Source: Gammaproteobacteria bacterium
Lineage (GTDB): Bacteria; Pseudomonadota; Gammaproteobacteria; Burkholderiales; Rhodocyclaceae
Length of the DNA stretch: 64,000 nucleotides
Reading direction: 5' to 3'
Assembly (NCBI GenBank): GCA_018824085.1
Contig: JAHJHI010000047.1
Coordinates: 62,001-126,000 of the forward strand
Position numbers and translations under genes: made by a program. A model generated the notes under the pieces. It searched no databases. It saw only the letters and a program-made list of their open reading frames with translations, and was not told the origin of the DNA. This document shows positions 36,823 through 46,463 of the stretch, in pieces (the first letter of the stretch is position 1; each line of letters opens with the position of its first letter).

Positions 36823-37443
36823 TCAGGCGTGCAATCGTTGCGCGAATGCGTCGGGCGCCATGGCGGCGCTGTCCATTTCGAGCACGACAAGGCCTTTCGT
36901 GCGCTGCCCCGAAAGATGCATGCTCAGGTGAGTCACCAGCGCGCTTCCGCTGCGGTTGCGCGCACCGGACCGACGCTCGCGCGCGTTCAGCGACACGTGC
37001 GGCTGGGCGGCTTCGACGTGCCAGCCGAAGGCGCCCGACAGCACGCCGGTACATGCGTCGATGACGATGTTGCCGATCTCCGCCAGCGCGTCCTGCTCCA
37101 GTTCGGTCAGCTCGCCGATGTCGTGCGGCAGGCCGAGCATGCGCCGCACCAGCGCCAGACCGCCGCTTTCGGGCAGCACCAGCGTGGCTTCGGCGTGCGC
37201 GCCGTCCGCCGTGCGCATGCGCTGCACGACGCTGCACAGCCGCGCATCAGGGTGATCGTCTTGCGGGTCACCGAGCTGGTCGCAGCACCGCTCGACGTGG
37301 GCGTGCGTGACGAGCTCGACATGGGAAACCGACATGCCGACCCGTTCCGACACGATCTGCGTGAATGTCGACGCCGCACCGCGGACCGAACGGCTCATCG
37401 AACCTGCCAGAGCACCAAGCTGTGCCGGATGGGACGGGCTCAT
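36823..37443 (-). CDS. CheC/CheX-type chemotaxis phosphatase
   Basis: 206 residues. The C-terminal half holds the catalytic helix D118-x3-E122-x2-N125 (DALAEIGN), followed by Pro148 after 22 residues, exactly the CheC phosphatase pattern. A second copy of the motif, as in two-site CheC, is not seen, so it may have one active site. Such enzymes remove phosphate from CheY-like receivers. No CheD or CheY gene is adjacent. ATG 37443 was chosen over an upstream TTG. The gene stands 101 bases from the symporter start, on the same strand. Confidence 0.8.
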   Translation of the reverse strand: MSPSHPAQLGALAGSMSRSVRGAASTFTQIVSERVGMSVSHVELVTHAHVERCCDQLGDPQDDHPDARLCSVVQRMRTADGAHAEATLVLPESGGLALVRRMLGLPHDIGELTELEQDALAEIGNIVIDACTGVLSGAFGWHVEAAQPHVSLNARERRSGARNRSGSALVTHLSMHLSGQRTKGLVVLEMDSAAMAPDAFAQRLHA

Positions 37444-37593
37444 CGCCCGGCCCCGCAAGAGTTGCCCGGAACATGTCCGGAAAGTGCTACCGCGATCGTT
37501 TTCATGTTTGTCATCTCCCGGCGTGAAGCACTGCTTACGGCGCGAGTGACGGAGAGCTTTAGGGGCACGCCGAAAACGGCGTCAGGTGCGCGT

Positions 37594-39117
37594 TCAGGCG
37601 ACGAGGCGCCAGATTTCGATGACGATGAGCAGCGTGAGCAGAGCGCACAGGATGCGCATCCAGCGCAACAGGCTGCGGCTGCGCCGCTCCAGCCCGGCGG
37701 CGTTCTGGCGCGAGTCCTGCGCAGCCGCCTGACTGAGCAGCCGGTGCGCGAGGCGCGGCAGTTCCGGCAGCGTCAGCGCCCAGCCCGGCGCCTCGTCCAC
37801 CAGCTTGCGTCGCAGTGCGCGCCAGCCGACCTGTTCGTTCATCCAGCGTTCGAGGAAGGGCTTGGCCGTCTTCCACAGATCGAGATCCGGGTCGAGCTGG
37901 CGGCCCAGTCCTTCGATGTTCAGCAGCGTCTTCTGCAGCATCACCAGCTGCGGCTGGATCTCGACATTGAAACGGCGCGACACCTGGAACAGCCGCAGCA
38001 GCGTGCGTCCGAACTCGATCTCCTTGAGCGGTTTGTCGAAGATCGGTTCGCACACGGCGCGGATCGACGCCTCGAACTCGTCGACACGTGTGCCGCGCGG
38101 CACCCAGCCCGCATCGACATGCGCCTGCGCGACACGCTTGTAGTCACGCTGGAAGAAGGCGAGAAAATTCTGCGCGAGATAGTTCTTGTCGACGTCGGTC
38201 AGCGTGCCCATGATGCCGAAGTCGAGCGCGATGTACTGGCCGTCCGGCGCGACGAAAATGTTGCCCGGATGCATGTCGGCATGAAAGAAGCCGTCGCGGA
38301 ACACCTGGGTGAAGAAGATCTCCACGCCGGCACGCGACAGTGCGGCCATGTCCACGCCCTGCGCGCGCAGCGCATCGACCTGGGACACCGGCAAGCCGTG
38401 CATGCGCTGCATCACCATGGCCGACGGACCACAGTAGTCCCAGTACACCTCGGGCACCGCGAGCAGCGGAGAATCACGGAAATTGCGGCGCAGTTGCGAG
38501 CAGTTCGCCGCCTCGCGCATCAGGTCCAGTTCGTCACCGAGGTGCTTGGAGAACTCGGCCACCACCTCGCGCGCCTTCAGGCGGCGCCCCTCCGACCACA
38601 GCCGCTCCAGCACGCCGGCGGCCGTTTCCATCAGCGCGATGTCGTTGGCGATGATGTGTTCGATACCGGGGCGCAACACCTTCACGGCAACCTCCTCGCC
38701 GCCCGGCAGCTGCGCAAAATGCACCTGCGCGACCGACGCCGACGCGACCGGCTGAACGTCGAAGCGGCGAAACACCTTGTCCAGCGGCTGACCGTAGAAG
38801 GCTTCGAGCTTGGCGATCGCCTGGGCCGACGGGAACGGCGGCACGCGGTCCTGCAGCTTGGCCAGCTCGTCGGCGAGATCGGGCGGCAGCAGGTCACGCC
38901 GCGTCGACAGCATCTGGCCGAACTTCACGAAGATGGGCCCGAGCGCCTCCAGCGCCTGACGCAGGCGCACCGCGCGCGGCTGGTCGAAGCGTCGACCCAT
39001 GCGGGTGACGCGCAGCAGGCCGGCGAAGCGCAGCTTGCTGCCCGCGTCCACCAGGATCTGGTCCAGCCCGAAACGCAGGCTGACCGTCACGATCTTCAAC
39101 AGTCGCAACCAGCGCAT
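37594..39117 (-). CDS. ubiB: Ubiquinone biosynthesis regulatory kinase-like protein UbiB
   Basis: 507 residues, close to E. coli UbiB. The ABC1/ADCK signature [14 protein letters not shown] (about 65-78), the Ala-rich loop ASASVAQVH, the VKVLRPG lysine and the catalytic HADMHPGN and LDFGIMG motifs are present. Two hydrophobic helices close the C-terminus (about 485-505). UbiB supports late ubiquinone synthesis, possibly by ATP-driven lipid extraction. No ubiE/ubiJ neighbours are seen, though ubiK is encoded at 31042. It is divergent from argS. Confidence 0.94.
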   Translation of the reverse strand: MRWLRLLKIVTVSLRFGLDQILVDAGSKLRFAGLLRVTRMGRRFDQPRAVRLRQALEALGPIFVKFGQMLSTRRDLLPPDLADELAKLQDRVPPFPSAQAIAKLEAFYGQPLDKVFRRFDVQPVASASVAQVHFAQLPGGEEVAVKVLRPGIEHIIANDIALMETAAGVLERLWSEGRRLKAREVVAEFSKHLGDELDLMREAANCSQLRRNFRDSPLLAVPEVYWDYCGPSAMVMQRMHGLPVSQVDALRAQGVDMAALSRAGVEIFFTQVFRDGFFHADMHPGNIFVAPDGQYIALDFGIMGTLTDVDKNYLAQNFLAFFQRDYKRVAQAHVDAGWVPRGTRVDEFEASIRAVCEPIFDKPLKEIEFGRTLLRLFQVSRRFNVEIQPQLVMLQKTLLNIEGLGRQLDPDLDLWKTAKPFLERWMNEQVGWRALRRKLVDEAPGWALTLPELPRLAHRLLSQAAAQDSRQNAAGLERRSRSLLRWMRILCALLTLLIVIEIWRLVA

Positions 39118-39327
39118 CGGTTCAGGCCCTGCGCGCGGCGGCGCGGATGCGGGAAAAAACGTTGGCGGGTTGAAACGTCATGTTGCGCAAACTCGACAGC
39201 GGGCCGGGGAGCGCGCACTGTACAAGAAGGCTGGCGCCCCCGGAAGGAGCGCGCCGGTCGGCGGCATGCGTCGCGTTATACTTCCCGGTCCTAAATCGCT
39301 CCTGCGCCTCGCGCTCCTGTTTCATTC

Positions 39328-41070
39328 ATGACCCCCGAACTGCGCCGAGAACTGACCCGTCTGCTGCACGCCGCGCTGGCCAGCGTGGCACCGGACATCG
39401 CCGCGCCCGACATCCTCCTTGACCGGCCCAAGCAGGCGGCGCACGGCGACATCGCCTGCAACGTCGCGTTGCAGCTGGCCAAGGCGCTGAAACAGAATCC
39501 CCGCGTCATCGCGGAACGCATCGTGCGCGAACTGCCGCCATCGGGCGTCATCGAACGGGCCGAAGTGGCCGGCGCAGGCTTCATCAATTTCTTCTTCAGC
39601 GCAGCGGTCAAGCAGGCGGTCGTCGGCCGCGTCCTTGCCGAGGGCGAGCGCTACGGCCACTCCGACAGCGGTGCCGGGCGCAAGGTGCAGGTGGAGTTCG
39701 TGTCGGCCAATCCGACCGGCCCGCTGCACGTCGGCCACGGCCGCGGCGCGGCCTATGGCTCGGCGCTGTCCAACCTGCTCGAAGCCGCCGGCTATGCGGT
39801 GACACGCGAGTTCTACGTGAATGACGCGGGCCGCCAGATGGACATCCTCGCGGTATCCGTGTGGCTGCGCTACATGGAAGCCCAGGGCGCCGCAGTGAAA
39901 TTTCCGGCCGACGGCTATCGCGGCGACTACGTGCGCGACATCGGTGCCGAACTGTTCGTCCAGCAGGGGCCGCGCCTGAATCGCAGCACCGCCTCGCTGC
40001 CCGACGCGTCCGAGCCCGGCGACACCGCCGACGCCGCGCTGGATGCGCTGATCGCCACCGCCAAGACCATGCTCGGCGACGACTGGTGGACGGTGCACCA
40101 CTTCGCGCTCGACGCGATGCTGGCGGACCAGCGCAACGATCTGGGCGAATTCCGCGTGCACTACGCCGTGTGGTACTCGGAGCAGACGCTGCACACCAAC
40201 GGCGCAGTCGACCGTGCCGTCAAGCGCCTGCAGGACGCGGGCCACATCTACGAGCAGGACGGCGCGCTGTGGTTCCGCTCCACCCACTTCGGCGACGAGA
40301 AGGACCGCGTCGTGCGTCGCGACAACGGTGCCTACACCTACTTCGCGTCCGACATCGCCTACCACGCGGAGAAGTTCGCGCGCGGTTTCGATCTGGTCAT
40401 CGACGTCTGGGGCGCCGACCACCACGGCTACATCCCGCGCGTGAAGGGTGCGTTGAGCGCGCTCGGCGAAGATCCGGGCAAGCTGGAAATCGCGCTGGTG
40501 CAGTTTGCCGTGCTCTACCGCGGTGGCGAGAAGGCCGCCATGGGCAAGCGTTCCGGAGATTTCGTCACGCTGCGCGACCTGCGCGCCGAAGTCGGCAACG
40601 ATGCCGCGCGCTTCTTCTACGTGCTGCGAAAGAGCGACCAGCACCTCGACTTCGACCTCGATCTGGCGAAGTCCGAATCAAACGACAACCCGGTCTATTA
40701 CATCCAGTACGCGCACGCGCGCATCTGCTCGGTCATCCGCGAGGCGGTGGCCAACCATGCGCTCGACCTGTCGTTGCTGCCCGGAGTGCCGCTTGATTCG
40801 CTGTCGGGCGAACGCGAACTGCTGCTGGCCCAGCGACTGGCCGAGTTTCCCGACGTCATCACGCAGGCCGTGCTCGACCGCGCACCGCATTCGGTCGCCT
40901 TCTACCTGCGTGACGTCGCATCCGACTTCCACGCCTTCTACAACGCCTCGCGCATGCTGGTCGATGAGCTGGAAGTGCGCGAAGCCCGCCTGGCGCTTGC
41001 CACCGCGACCCGCCAGGTCATCGCCAACGGCCTCGCGCTGCTTGGCGTCTCCGCACCGGAATCCATGTAA
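39328..41070 (+). CDS. argS: Arginyl-tRNA synthetase
   Basis: 580 residues, class I synthetase. The N-terminal Add-1 domain is followed by the HIGH-type motif HVGHG (134-138, in [15 protein letters not shown]). The second signature is MGKRSGDF in place of KMSKS, a variant seen in many ArgRS. The anticodon-binding DALR domain ends the protein (FYNASRMLV onward). It overlaps the SPOR gene by one base (TAATG). A weak -10 (TATACT, 39277-39282) lies 46 bases before the start. Confidence 0.96.
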   Translation: MTPELRRELTRLLHAALASVAPDIAAPDILLDRPKQAAHGDIACNVALQLAKALKQNPRVIAERIVRELPPSGVIERAEVAGAGFINFFFSAAVKQAVVGRVLAEGERYGHSDSGAGRKVQVEFVSANPTGPLHVGHGRGAAYGSALSNLLEAAGYAVTREFYVNDAGRQMDILAVSVWLRYMEAQGAAVKFPADGYRGDYVRDIGAELFVQQGPRLNRSTASLPDASEPGDTADAALDALIATAKTMLGDDWWTVHHFALDAMLADQRNDLGEFRVHYAVWYSEQTLHTNGAVDRAVKRLQDAGHIYEQDGALWFRSTHFGDEKDRVVRRDNGAYTYFASDIAYHAEKFARGFDLVIDVWGADHHGYIPRVKGALSALGEDPGKLEIALVQFAVLYRGGEKAAMGKRSGDFVTLRDLRAEVGNDAARFFYVLRKSDQHLDFDLDLAKSESNDNPVYYIQYAHARICSVIREAVANHALDLSLLPGVPLDSLSGERELLLAQRLAEFPDVITQAVLDRAPHSVAFYLRDVASDFHAFYNASRMLVDELEVREARLALATATRQVIANGLALLGVSAPESM

Positions 41071-41666
41071 TGGCCAAAGCACCCCGCAAGAAAACGCCCG
41101 CGCGCAAGAGCCGCGGCGGCATGCTGATCGGCGTGTTCATCGGCCTCGTCCTCGGCGTCGTGCTGTGCGCCGCCGTCATGTTCTACATCAACGGCTCGGC
41201 GCTGCCGCTGCATATCCGCGAAGCCACGCCGGCGCCGGATGGCTCCGGCGCCGAACCGGCAGCCCTGCCCGGCAAGCCCGGTGACAAGGCGGGCGCCAAG
41301 CCGCGCTTCGATTTCTACGACATGCTGCCGGGCGGCCAGACCGCGACGCCGGCTGAACAGCGCGACAACGCCGCCGCGATGCCCGGACTGGCAGCGCCGA
41401 CGGCGGCCGACCTGCCGCCACCCGCTGCCGCGACCAGCGAAGGGCTGTCGCTGCAGGCCGGCGCGTTCTCGTCCGAGCAAGAGGCTGACAACCTGCGGGC
41501 GCGTCTTGCGTTGATGGGTCTGGAATCGTCGGTCTTCACCTTCACCGCGCCTGGCAGGAACACGCTTTACCGCGTCCGTCTCGGCCCTTACGCTTCGGTG
41601 GATGAAATGAAGAAGATTCGTTCCGATCTTGCACAGAACGGGATCGATGCTTCGATTGTCCGATGA
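41070..41666 (+). CDS. SPOR-domain cell-division-type membrane protein
   Basis: 198 residues. A short basic cytoplasmic tail, one membrane helix (about 19-41, LIGVFIGLVLGVVLCAAVMF), a Pro/Ala-rich periplasmic linker, then a SPOR domain (about 125-198, LQAGAFSSEQEADNLRARLALMG). SPOR domains bind peptidoglycan strands lacking stem peptides at the division septum; the plan is like FtsN. It overlaps argS by one base and precedes dsbA by 33 bases, an arrangement common in betaproteobacteria. Confidence 0.9.
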   Translation: MAKAPRKKTPARKSRGGMLIGVFIGLVLGVVLCAAVMFYINGSALPLHIREATPAPDGSGAEPAALPGKPGDKAGAKPRFDFYDMLPGGQTATPAEQRDNAAAMPGLAAPTAADLPPPAAATSEGLSLQAGAFSSEQEADNLRARLALMGLESSVFTFTAPGRNTLYRVRLGPYASVDEMKKIRSDLAQNGIDASIVR

Positions 41667-41698
41667 CTCGACATACCCGCCCATAAACAGGAGAAAGC

Positions 41699-42331
41699 AT
41701 GAAATTCGGACTGAAGCACCTCTTCGGCCTGGCCATCGCCGGCTTCATCGCGACCGGCGCCAGCGCTGAACTGACCGACAAGGACTTCCGGGAAATCAAG
41801 CCGGCGCAGTCGACGGAGCCCGGCAACAAGGTCGAAGTGATCGAGTTCTTCTGGTACGGCTGCCCGCACTGCTTCGATCTCGAACCCACACTCAAGAAGT
41901 GGCTTGCAAACAAGCCGGCCGATGTCGTGTTCAAGCGCGTGCCGGCCATCTTCCGCCAGTCCTGGGTCGCCGGCGCGCAGACCTACTACACGCTGGAAAC
42001 CATGGGCGAGCTGGATCGCCTGCACAGCAAGGTGTTCGACGCAATCCACGTCGAACGCCAGTCGTTCAACGACATCTCGACGATTTCCGGCTGGATGGGC
42101 AAGAACGGCATCGATTCGAAGAAGTTCGAAGACACGGCCAAGTCCTTCGCGGTGTCCGGCAAGGTCCAGCGCGCACAGCAGATGAGCGCCGCCTACCAGC
42201 TCACGGGCGTGCCGGCACTGGTGGTGGACGGCAAGTACATTGCGCTTGGCAGCACGTTTGACGGCATGCTCTCCTCGCTCGACCAGCTGATCGAGCGCGC
42301 CCGGGCGGAGCGCGCGTCAGCCAGGAAGTGA
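41699..42331 (+). CDS. dsbA: Thiol:disulfide interchange protein DsbA
   Basis: 210 residues with a signal peptide (cleavage about 23, GASA). The active site is C55-P-H-C58 in a thioredoxin fold (EFFWYGCPHCFDLEP), with the cis-Pro loop TGVPALVVDG. It oxidises cysteine pairs in exported proteins and would be reloaded by DsbB, not seen here. GGAGAAAG lies before the ATG. Its stop overlaps the start of the next gene (GTGA). Confidence 0.95.
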   Translation: MKFGLKHLFGLAIAGFIATGASAELTDKDFREIKPAQSTEPGNKVEVIEFFWYGCPHCFDLEPTLKKWLANKPADVVFKRVPAIFRQSWVAGAQTYYTLETMGELDRLHSKVFDAIHVERQSFNDISTISGWMGKNGIDSKKFEDTAKSFAVSGKVQRAQQMSAAYQLTGVPALVVDGKYIALGSTFDGMLSSLDQLIERARAERASARK

Positions 42332-43131
42332 GCGCATCACAATCGCTCGTGACAACGGGTGCCCGAGTGGCACCCGTTGTCTTTCTGACCGGCGCATCGA
42401 CCGGCATCGGCGCGGCACTCGCCCGCCACTACGCAGCACAGGGCGCAACGCTCGGTCTGGTCGCACGGCGCCGCGCCCCGCTTGAAGCGCTTGCTGCCAG
42501 CCTGCCCGGCGCACACCATGTGTTCGCTGCAGACGTACGGGACGCAACCGCCATGCGCGATGCCGCGACGGCCTTCATGCAGCGGGCCGGCATACCGGAC
42601 ATCGTCATCGGCAACGCCGGCGTGTCGGTCGGAACACTGACCGCCGAAGCCGAAGACCTGCCCGCGTTCGAAACCGTCCTCGACATCAACGTCACCGGAC
42701 TGGTCCGCACCTTCTCTCCGTTCATCGCACCGATGCTGCTGCGACGAAGCGGTGCCCTGGTCGGCATCGCCTCGGTCGCCGGCATTCGCGGCCTCCCCGG
42801 CGCCGGGGCCTACAGCGCGTCAAAGGCAGCAGCCATCAGCTACCTGGAAAGCCTGCGTGTGGAAATGCGCGGCAGCGGCGTGCGGGTGCAGACAATCTGC
42901 CCCGGCTACATCGACACGCCGATGACCGAACGCAATCCCTACCCCATGCCCTTCCTGCTGAGCGCCGACCAGGCCGCGCCGCGCTTCGCCCGCGTCATCG
43001 AGCGCGGCACGAGCTACGCCGTCGTGCCCTGGCAGATGGCCATCGTCGCAACACTGCTGCACCTGCTGCCGAACGCCCTGTTCGACGCGGCTTTCGCCAA
43101 GGCGGGCCGCAAGCCTCGCGGTACGCTTTGA
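42328..43131 (+). CDS. SDR-family oxidoreductase
   Basis: 267 residues from GTG 42328, translationally coupled to dsbA. The cofactor motif GASTGIG (22-28), NAGVS (about 92-96) and the catalytic YSASK (about 157-161) mark a classical SDR. The C-terminal pattern (VVPWQMAIVATLLHLLP) includes a hydrophobic segment, suggesting membrane association as in many lipid-acting SDRs. The substrate is unknown. Confidence 0.87.
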   Translation: MSASQSLVTTGARVAPVVFLTGASTGIGAALARHYAAQGATLGLVARRRAPLEALAASLPGAHHVFAADVRDATAMRDAATAFMQRAGIPDIVIGNAGVSVGTLTAEAEDLPAFETVLDINVTGLVRTFSPFIAPMLLRRSGALVGIASVAGIRGLPGAGAYSASKAAAISYLESLRVEMRGSGVRVQTICPGYIDTPMTERNPYPMPFLLSADQAAPRFARVIERGTSYAVVPWQMAIVATLLHLLPNALFDAAFAKAGRKPRGTL

Positions 43132-43294
43132 TCGTCCGGCAATCGCAATTTGTCAAAATTGGTTGAACCGGCCGGACGACCCGATCCGCATAGATAGAGT
43201 GTCATAATCCGTCTCCGTTTCTCTGGCGCGTTGCTCCGTGCTGCGCCTCGAAGCACGCTCGGGGAATTCATGAACACTGCAAACAGGTACAGCG

Positions 43295-43876
43295 ATGAAT
43301 CGACTTTCCGGATTCACAGGCCTCGTTGTGGCTGCACTCGTCACCACGGGTTGCAGTCTGGTCGCGCCGAACTACTCGGCATCCATCGAAAACGTCCAGA
43401 GGATCAAGCAGGAGAACATATCTCCCAGCGCGGTCAAGCGGTTTTCTTCAGTGGCTGGCAAGGACAATCCGGCTACGATCTCCCTGCGTGGATCATCCCT
43501 TGCATCACCCTATGAAGGGTCCTACAGCGCCTACCTGACGGAAGCCGTAAGACAGGAACTGGCGCTCGCGGGCAAACTGGATCCTGACAGCGGCATCGAA
43601 CTGACTGGATCGCTCGTTCGAAACGACATCGATGCTTCGGGGTTTTCCACCGCATTCGGTGAGATGGAGGCGCGGTTCATCCTGACCCGTGATGGCCAGA
43701 TCCGTTATGACCAGGTGAAATCCGTTCGCACTGAATGGGAGTCCTCCTTTGCCGGTGCCATCGCGATACCGAAAGCCCAGCAGGAATATCCCAGACTGGT
43801 CCAGAAGCTGCTGTCGGCACTTTTCGCCGACCGGGCATTCATGGACGCGTTGAAACCGATGGCCGTACAACCATAA
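43295..43876 (+). CDS. Putative lipoprotein of unknown function
   Basis: 193 residues. The signal peptide ends with the lipobox VTTGC at about residue 20. Downstream are SVAGKDNPATISLRG and a segment (YSAYLTEAVRQELALAG) resembling lipoprotein subunits that assemble with a partner. It is followed 13 bases later by a second lipoprotein gene of similar size. The base composition is less GC-biased at third positions than in neighbouring genes, which hints at acquisition. I do not recognise a named family. Confidence 0.72.
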   Translation: MNRLSGFTGLVVAALVTTGCSLVAPNYSASIENVQRIKQENISPSAVKRFSSVAGKDNPATISLRGSSLASPYEGSYSAYLTEAVRQELALAGKLDPDSGIELTGSLVRNDIDASGFSTAFGEMEARFILTRDGQIRYDQVKSVRTEWESSFAGAIAIPKAQQEYPRLVQKLLSALFADRAFMDALKPMAVQP

Positions 43877-43889
43877 AGGACACGTCAGA

Positions 43890-44489
43890 ATGCGCACCAT
43901 CCAGTCTCTTCTGGCCCTGCTTTTCGCTATTGCAGTCACCGGCTGCGCCCACCCTATTGTCATTTCTCCGGATATTTCAAAGATCACGGTGGAGGCTGAC
44001 GGCAACGCCAGACCAATCGAAAGGAATGTCGGCTACTACATCTCGCTCGCCAAACGGGATTCACCGGTGGAAACGCCCGGTGGCGGCGGAGACAAGGTCA
44101 AGTACTACCCGTATCGCGAGATCGAAACAGGTTTCTACAGCGTGCTTTCAAACGTCTTTTCGGATGTGACGCTGTTGAAATCCGAAACCGATGTCGAGGG
44201 CATTGCCCAGACGGATCTGGCCTTCATCATCATCCCGGAGATCGTCACCGATTCCTCGTCGCCGAGCATGCTGACGTGGCCGCCCACGCGTTTCTCGGTC
44301 AGGCTGACCTGCAACATCAAGGACAAGAACGGCAATGTCGTCGCCACGCCGTCCGTCACCGGCGAAGGGCAAGCCGAGTTCGACGAGTTCAAGCACGACT
44401 TCTCCCTGTCGGCCAAGCGCGCAGCGCTCGACGCCTTGCTCAAGCTGCAGGACGCTCTGCTGAAAACAGCCGAATTGCACGCGCCGTAG
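43890..44489 (+). CDS. Putative lipoprotein of unknown function, second of a pair
   Basis: 199 residues. A lipobox AVTGC lies at about residue 19. The mature part shows Ig-like strands (RFSVRLTCNIKDKNGNVVATPSVTGEG) and a helical end with DALLKLQDALLK. The layout, with a conserved-looking region YREIETGFYSVLSNVF, suggests an outer-membrane lipoprotein acting with the preceding one. The function is unknown. Codon use is again less GC-biased at the start of the gene. Confidence 0.72.
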   Translation: MRTIQSLLALLFAIAVTGCAHPIVISPDISKITVEADGNARPIERNVGYYISLAKRDSPVETPGGGGDKVKYYPYREIETGFYSVLSNVFSDVTLLKSETDVEGIAQTDLAFIIIPEIVTDSSSPSMLTWPPTRFSVRLTCNIKDKNGNVVATPSVTGEGQAEFDEFKHDFSLSAKRAALDALLKLQDALLKTAELHAP

Positions 44490-44515
44490 GATCGCCGCCG
44501 GCGCGTGAAACATGC

Positions 44516-44542
44516 GGCCCGGGGATCAAAAACGCCCGGGCC
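44516..44542. terminator. Possible bidirectional transcription stop between convergent genes
   Basis: GGCCCGGG (44516-44523) and CCCGGGCC (44535-44542) form a perfect 8-bp stem with an 11-base loop. It lies between the stop of the second lipoprotein gene and the stop of hemL. There is no T-run, so termination activity is uncertain. Confidence 0.4.
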
Positions 44543-44555
44543 GGCAGGAGCAACG

Positions 44556-45839
44556 TCAGGCGACCCGCGCAAACGCCGCCTTCGCCCGCGCCAGCGTCTG
44601 GGCCACATCTGCCTCGCTGTGCGCGCCCGACACGAAACCGGCCTCGAACGCGGACGGTGCGAGATAGACGCCGGCGTCCAGCATGGCGTGGAAGAAGCGG
44701 TTGAAGCGTTCGCGGTCGGACTGCATCACTTCGGCGTAGCGGGTCGGCGTCCCGGCGCGGAAGTACAGGCCGAACATGCCGCCGACCGACTGTGCCGAAA
44801 AGGCGACACCGGCGTCGCGTGCGGCGGCAGCCATGCCGTCGGCGAACTGTTTGGTGCGGGCGGCAAGGCGGTCATGGAAGCCGGGCGCGTTGATCAGTTC
44901 CAGCGTCTTGAGGCCGGCGGCCACAGCCACCGGGTTGCCCGACAGCGTGCCGGCCTGGTAGACGGCGCCCAGCGGCGCAATGGCCGACATGATGTCGCGC
45001 CGGCCGCCGAAGGCGCCGACCGGCATGCCGCCACCTATCACCTTGCCCAGCGTGGTGAGGTCCGGCGTGATGCCGAACAGACCCTGGGCACCGACGGGGC
45101 CGACGCGGAAGCCGGTCATCACTTCGTCGAAAATGAGCACGGCGCCGTACTTCGTGCACAGCGCACGCATGGCGTCGATGAACTCGCGGCTCGGCATGAT
45201 GAGATTCATGTTGCCGACCACCGGTTCGACGATGACGCAGGCGATGCGGCTGCCGTGGTCACGGAAGCAGTCTTCGAGCTGCTGCGCATCGTTGTAGTCG
45301 AGCACCAGCGTGTGCTTCGCAAAGTCTTCCGGCACGCCGCCGGAACTCGGGTTGCCGAAGGTCAGCGCGCCTGAACCGGCCTTTACCAGCAGGCTGTCGG
45401 CGTGGCCGTGGTAGCAGCCTTCGAACTTGACGATGGCGTCACGCCCGGTGAAGCCGCGCGCCAGACGGATGGCGCTCATCGTCGCTTCGGTGCCGGAGCT
45501 GACCAGGCGCACCTGTTCGATCGACGGCACACGGGCGCACAGCGTCTCCGCCATGATGATCTCGGCTTCGGTCGGGGCGCCGAAGGACAAGCCGCCGACT
45601 GCGGCGTCCTGCACCGCACGGATGACTTCCGGATGGGCATGGCCGACGATGGCCGGGCCCCACGAACCCACGTAGTCGATGTATTCGGCGCCGTCCGCGT
45701 CCCACAGCCGGGATCCGGCGCCGCGCGTGAAGAAGCGCGGCGTGCCGCCGACCGAGCGGAAGGCGCGCACCGGCGAATTGACGCCGCCGGGAATGCTGAG
45801 CTGGGCGCGTTCGAAAAGCTGTTCGTTGCGGGTGGTCAT
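44556..45839 (-). CDS. hemL: Glutamate-1-semialdehyde 2,1-aminomutase
   Basis: 427 residues, the usual size. It is a class III PLP aminotransferase-fold enzyme; the PLP lysine is K266 ([12 protein letters not shown]) and [10 protein letters not shown] supplies the PLP Asp. It converts glutamate-1-semialdehyde to 5-aminolevulinate, the C5 route to heme and cobalamin. It is third of the thiD-thiE-hemL run, 9 bases after thiE, an order common in betaproteobacteria. Confidence 0.96.
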   Translation of the reverse strand: MTTRNEQLFERAQLSIPGGVNSPVRAFRSVGGTPRFFTRGAGSRLWDADGAEYIDYVGSWGPAIVGHAHPEVIRAVQDAAVGGLSFGAPTEAEIIMAETLCARVPSIEQVRLVSSGTEATMSAIRLARGFTGRDAIVKFEGCYHGHADSLLVKAGSGALTFGNPSSGGVPEDFAKHTLVLDYNDAQQLEDCFRDHGSRIACVIVEPVVGNMNLIMPSREFIDAMRALCTKYGAVLIFDEVMTGFRVGPVGAQGLFGITPDLTTLGKVIGGGMPVGAFGGRRDIMSAIAPLGAVYQAGTLSGNPVAVAAGLKTLELINAPGFHDRLAARTKQFADGMAAAARDAGVAFSAQSVGGMFGLYFRAGTPTRYAEVMQSDRERFNRFFHAMLDAGVYLAPSAFEAGFVSGAHSEADVAQTLARAKAAFARVA

Positions 45840-45848
45840 GAAATTCCT

Positions 45849-46463
45849 TCAGAAAAGCCGCGCGTAGGCACCTGCCTGCGCGCTCATGTCGGGTGCGTCA
45901 AAGAGGTCGGACACGACAGCGAGCAGATCCGCCCCGGCGGCGATCAGTGCCGGCGCCCGCGCCAGCGTGATGCCGCCGATGGCGCAGCGTGCGATGCCGA
46001 GATCGGCCACTTCGCCAAAGCGGCACATGTCGGCCGGCGGCGCCGACGGCTTGGTGGCCGATGCGAACATGGCGCCAAAGGCCACGTAGTCGGCACCAGC
46101 CGCGCGCGCAGCGCGAGCCAGCGCCGCGTCGTCGTAGCAGGACACGCCGACGATGGCACCGTTCCCCAAGCGCGCGCGCGCGGCGGCCGGCGCGTCATCG
46201 TCGCGGCCGACGTGCACGCCGTCGGCCGCGACGGCGAGCGCCAGATCGACGTCGTCATTGATGATGAGCAAGGCGCCGCACACCGTCGTGATGGCGCGCA
46301 GTGCATCGGCCTCGCTGCGCCGCGTCGCGGCGTCCGACGACTTGTTGCGGTACTGGAGCAGCGCCGCGCCGCCGGCACAGACCGCTTCGGCGGCGCGCAG
46401 GAGCGCGGCACCGCCCAGCGTTTCCGGTGTCACCGCGTACAGTCCGCGCAAGCGCCTAGTCAT
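45849..46463 (-). CDS. thiE: Thiamine phosphate synthase
   Basis: 204 residues forming a TIM barrel. The start RLRGLYAVTP, the substrate loops LLQYRNKSSDA and LLIINDDVDLALAVAADGVHVGRDD, and the phosphate-binding end GGITLARAP fit ThiE. It joins HMP-PP and the thiazole phosphate. ATG 46463 overlaps the thiD stop by 8 bases; ATG 46472 is an alternative three codons upstream. Neither has a strong ribosome site, so translation probably depends on coupling to thiD. Confidence 0.92.
   Translation of the reverse strand: MTRRLRGLYAVTPETLGGAALLRAAEAVCAGGAALLQYRNKSSDAATRRSEADALRAITTVCGALLIINDDVDLALAVAADGVHVGRDDDAPAAARARLGNGAIVGVSCYDDAALARAARAAGADYVAFGAMFASATKPSAPPADMCRFGEVADLGIARCAIGGITLARAPALIAAGADLLAVVSDLFDAPDMSAQAGAYARLF

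Noticed and set aside
36721-39294. 857-codon plus-strand frame across the cheC-like and ubiB genes
   Set aside because: It is antisense to two recognisable genes and shows no domain; a GC-driven artefact.
39122-39325. Short minus-strand frame between ubiB and argS
   Set aside because: It spans the divergent promoter region and the argS ribosome site, with no motif and no good ribosome site of its own.
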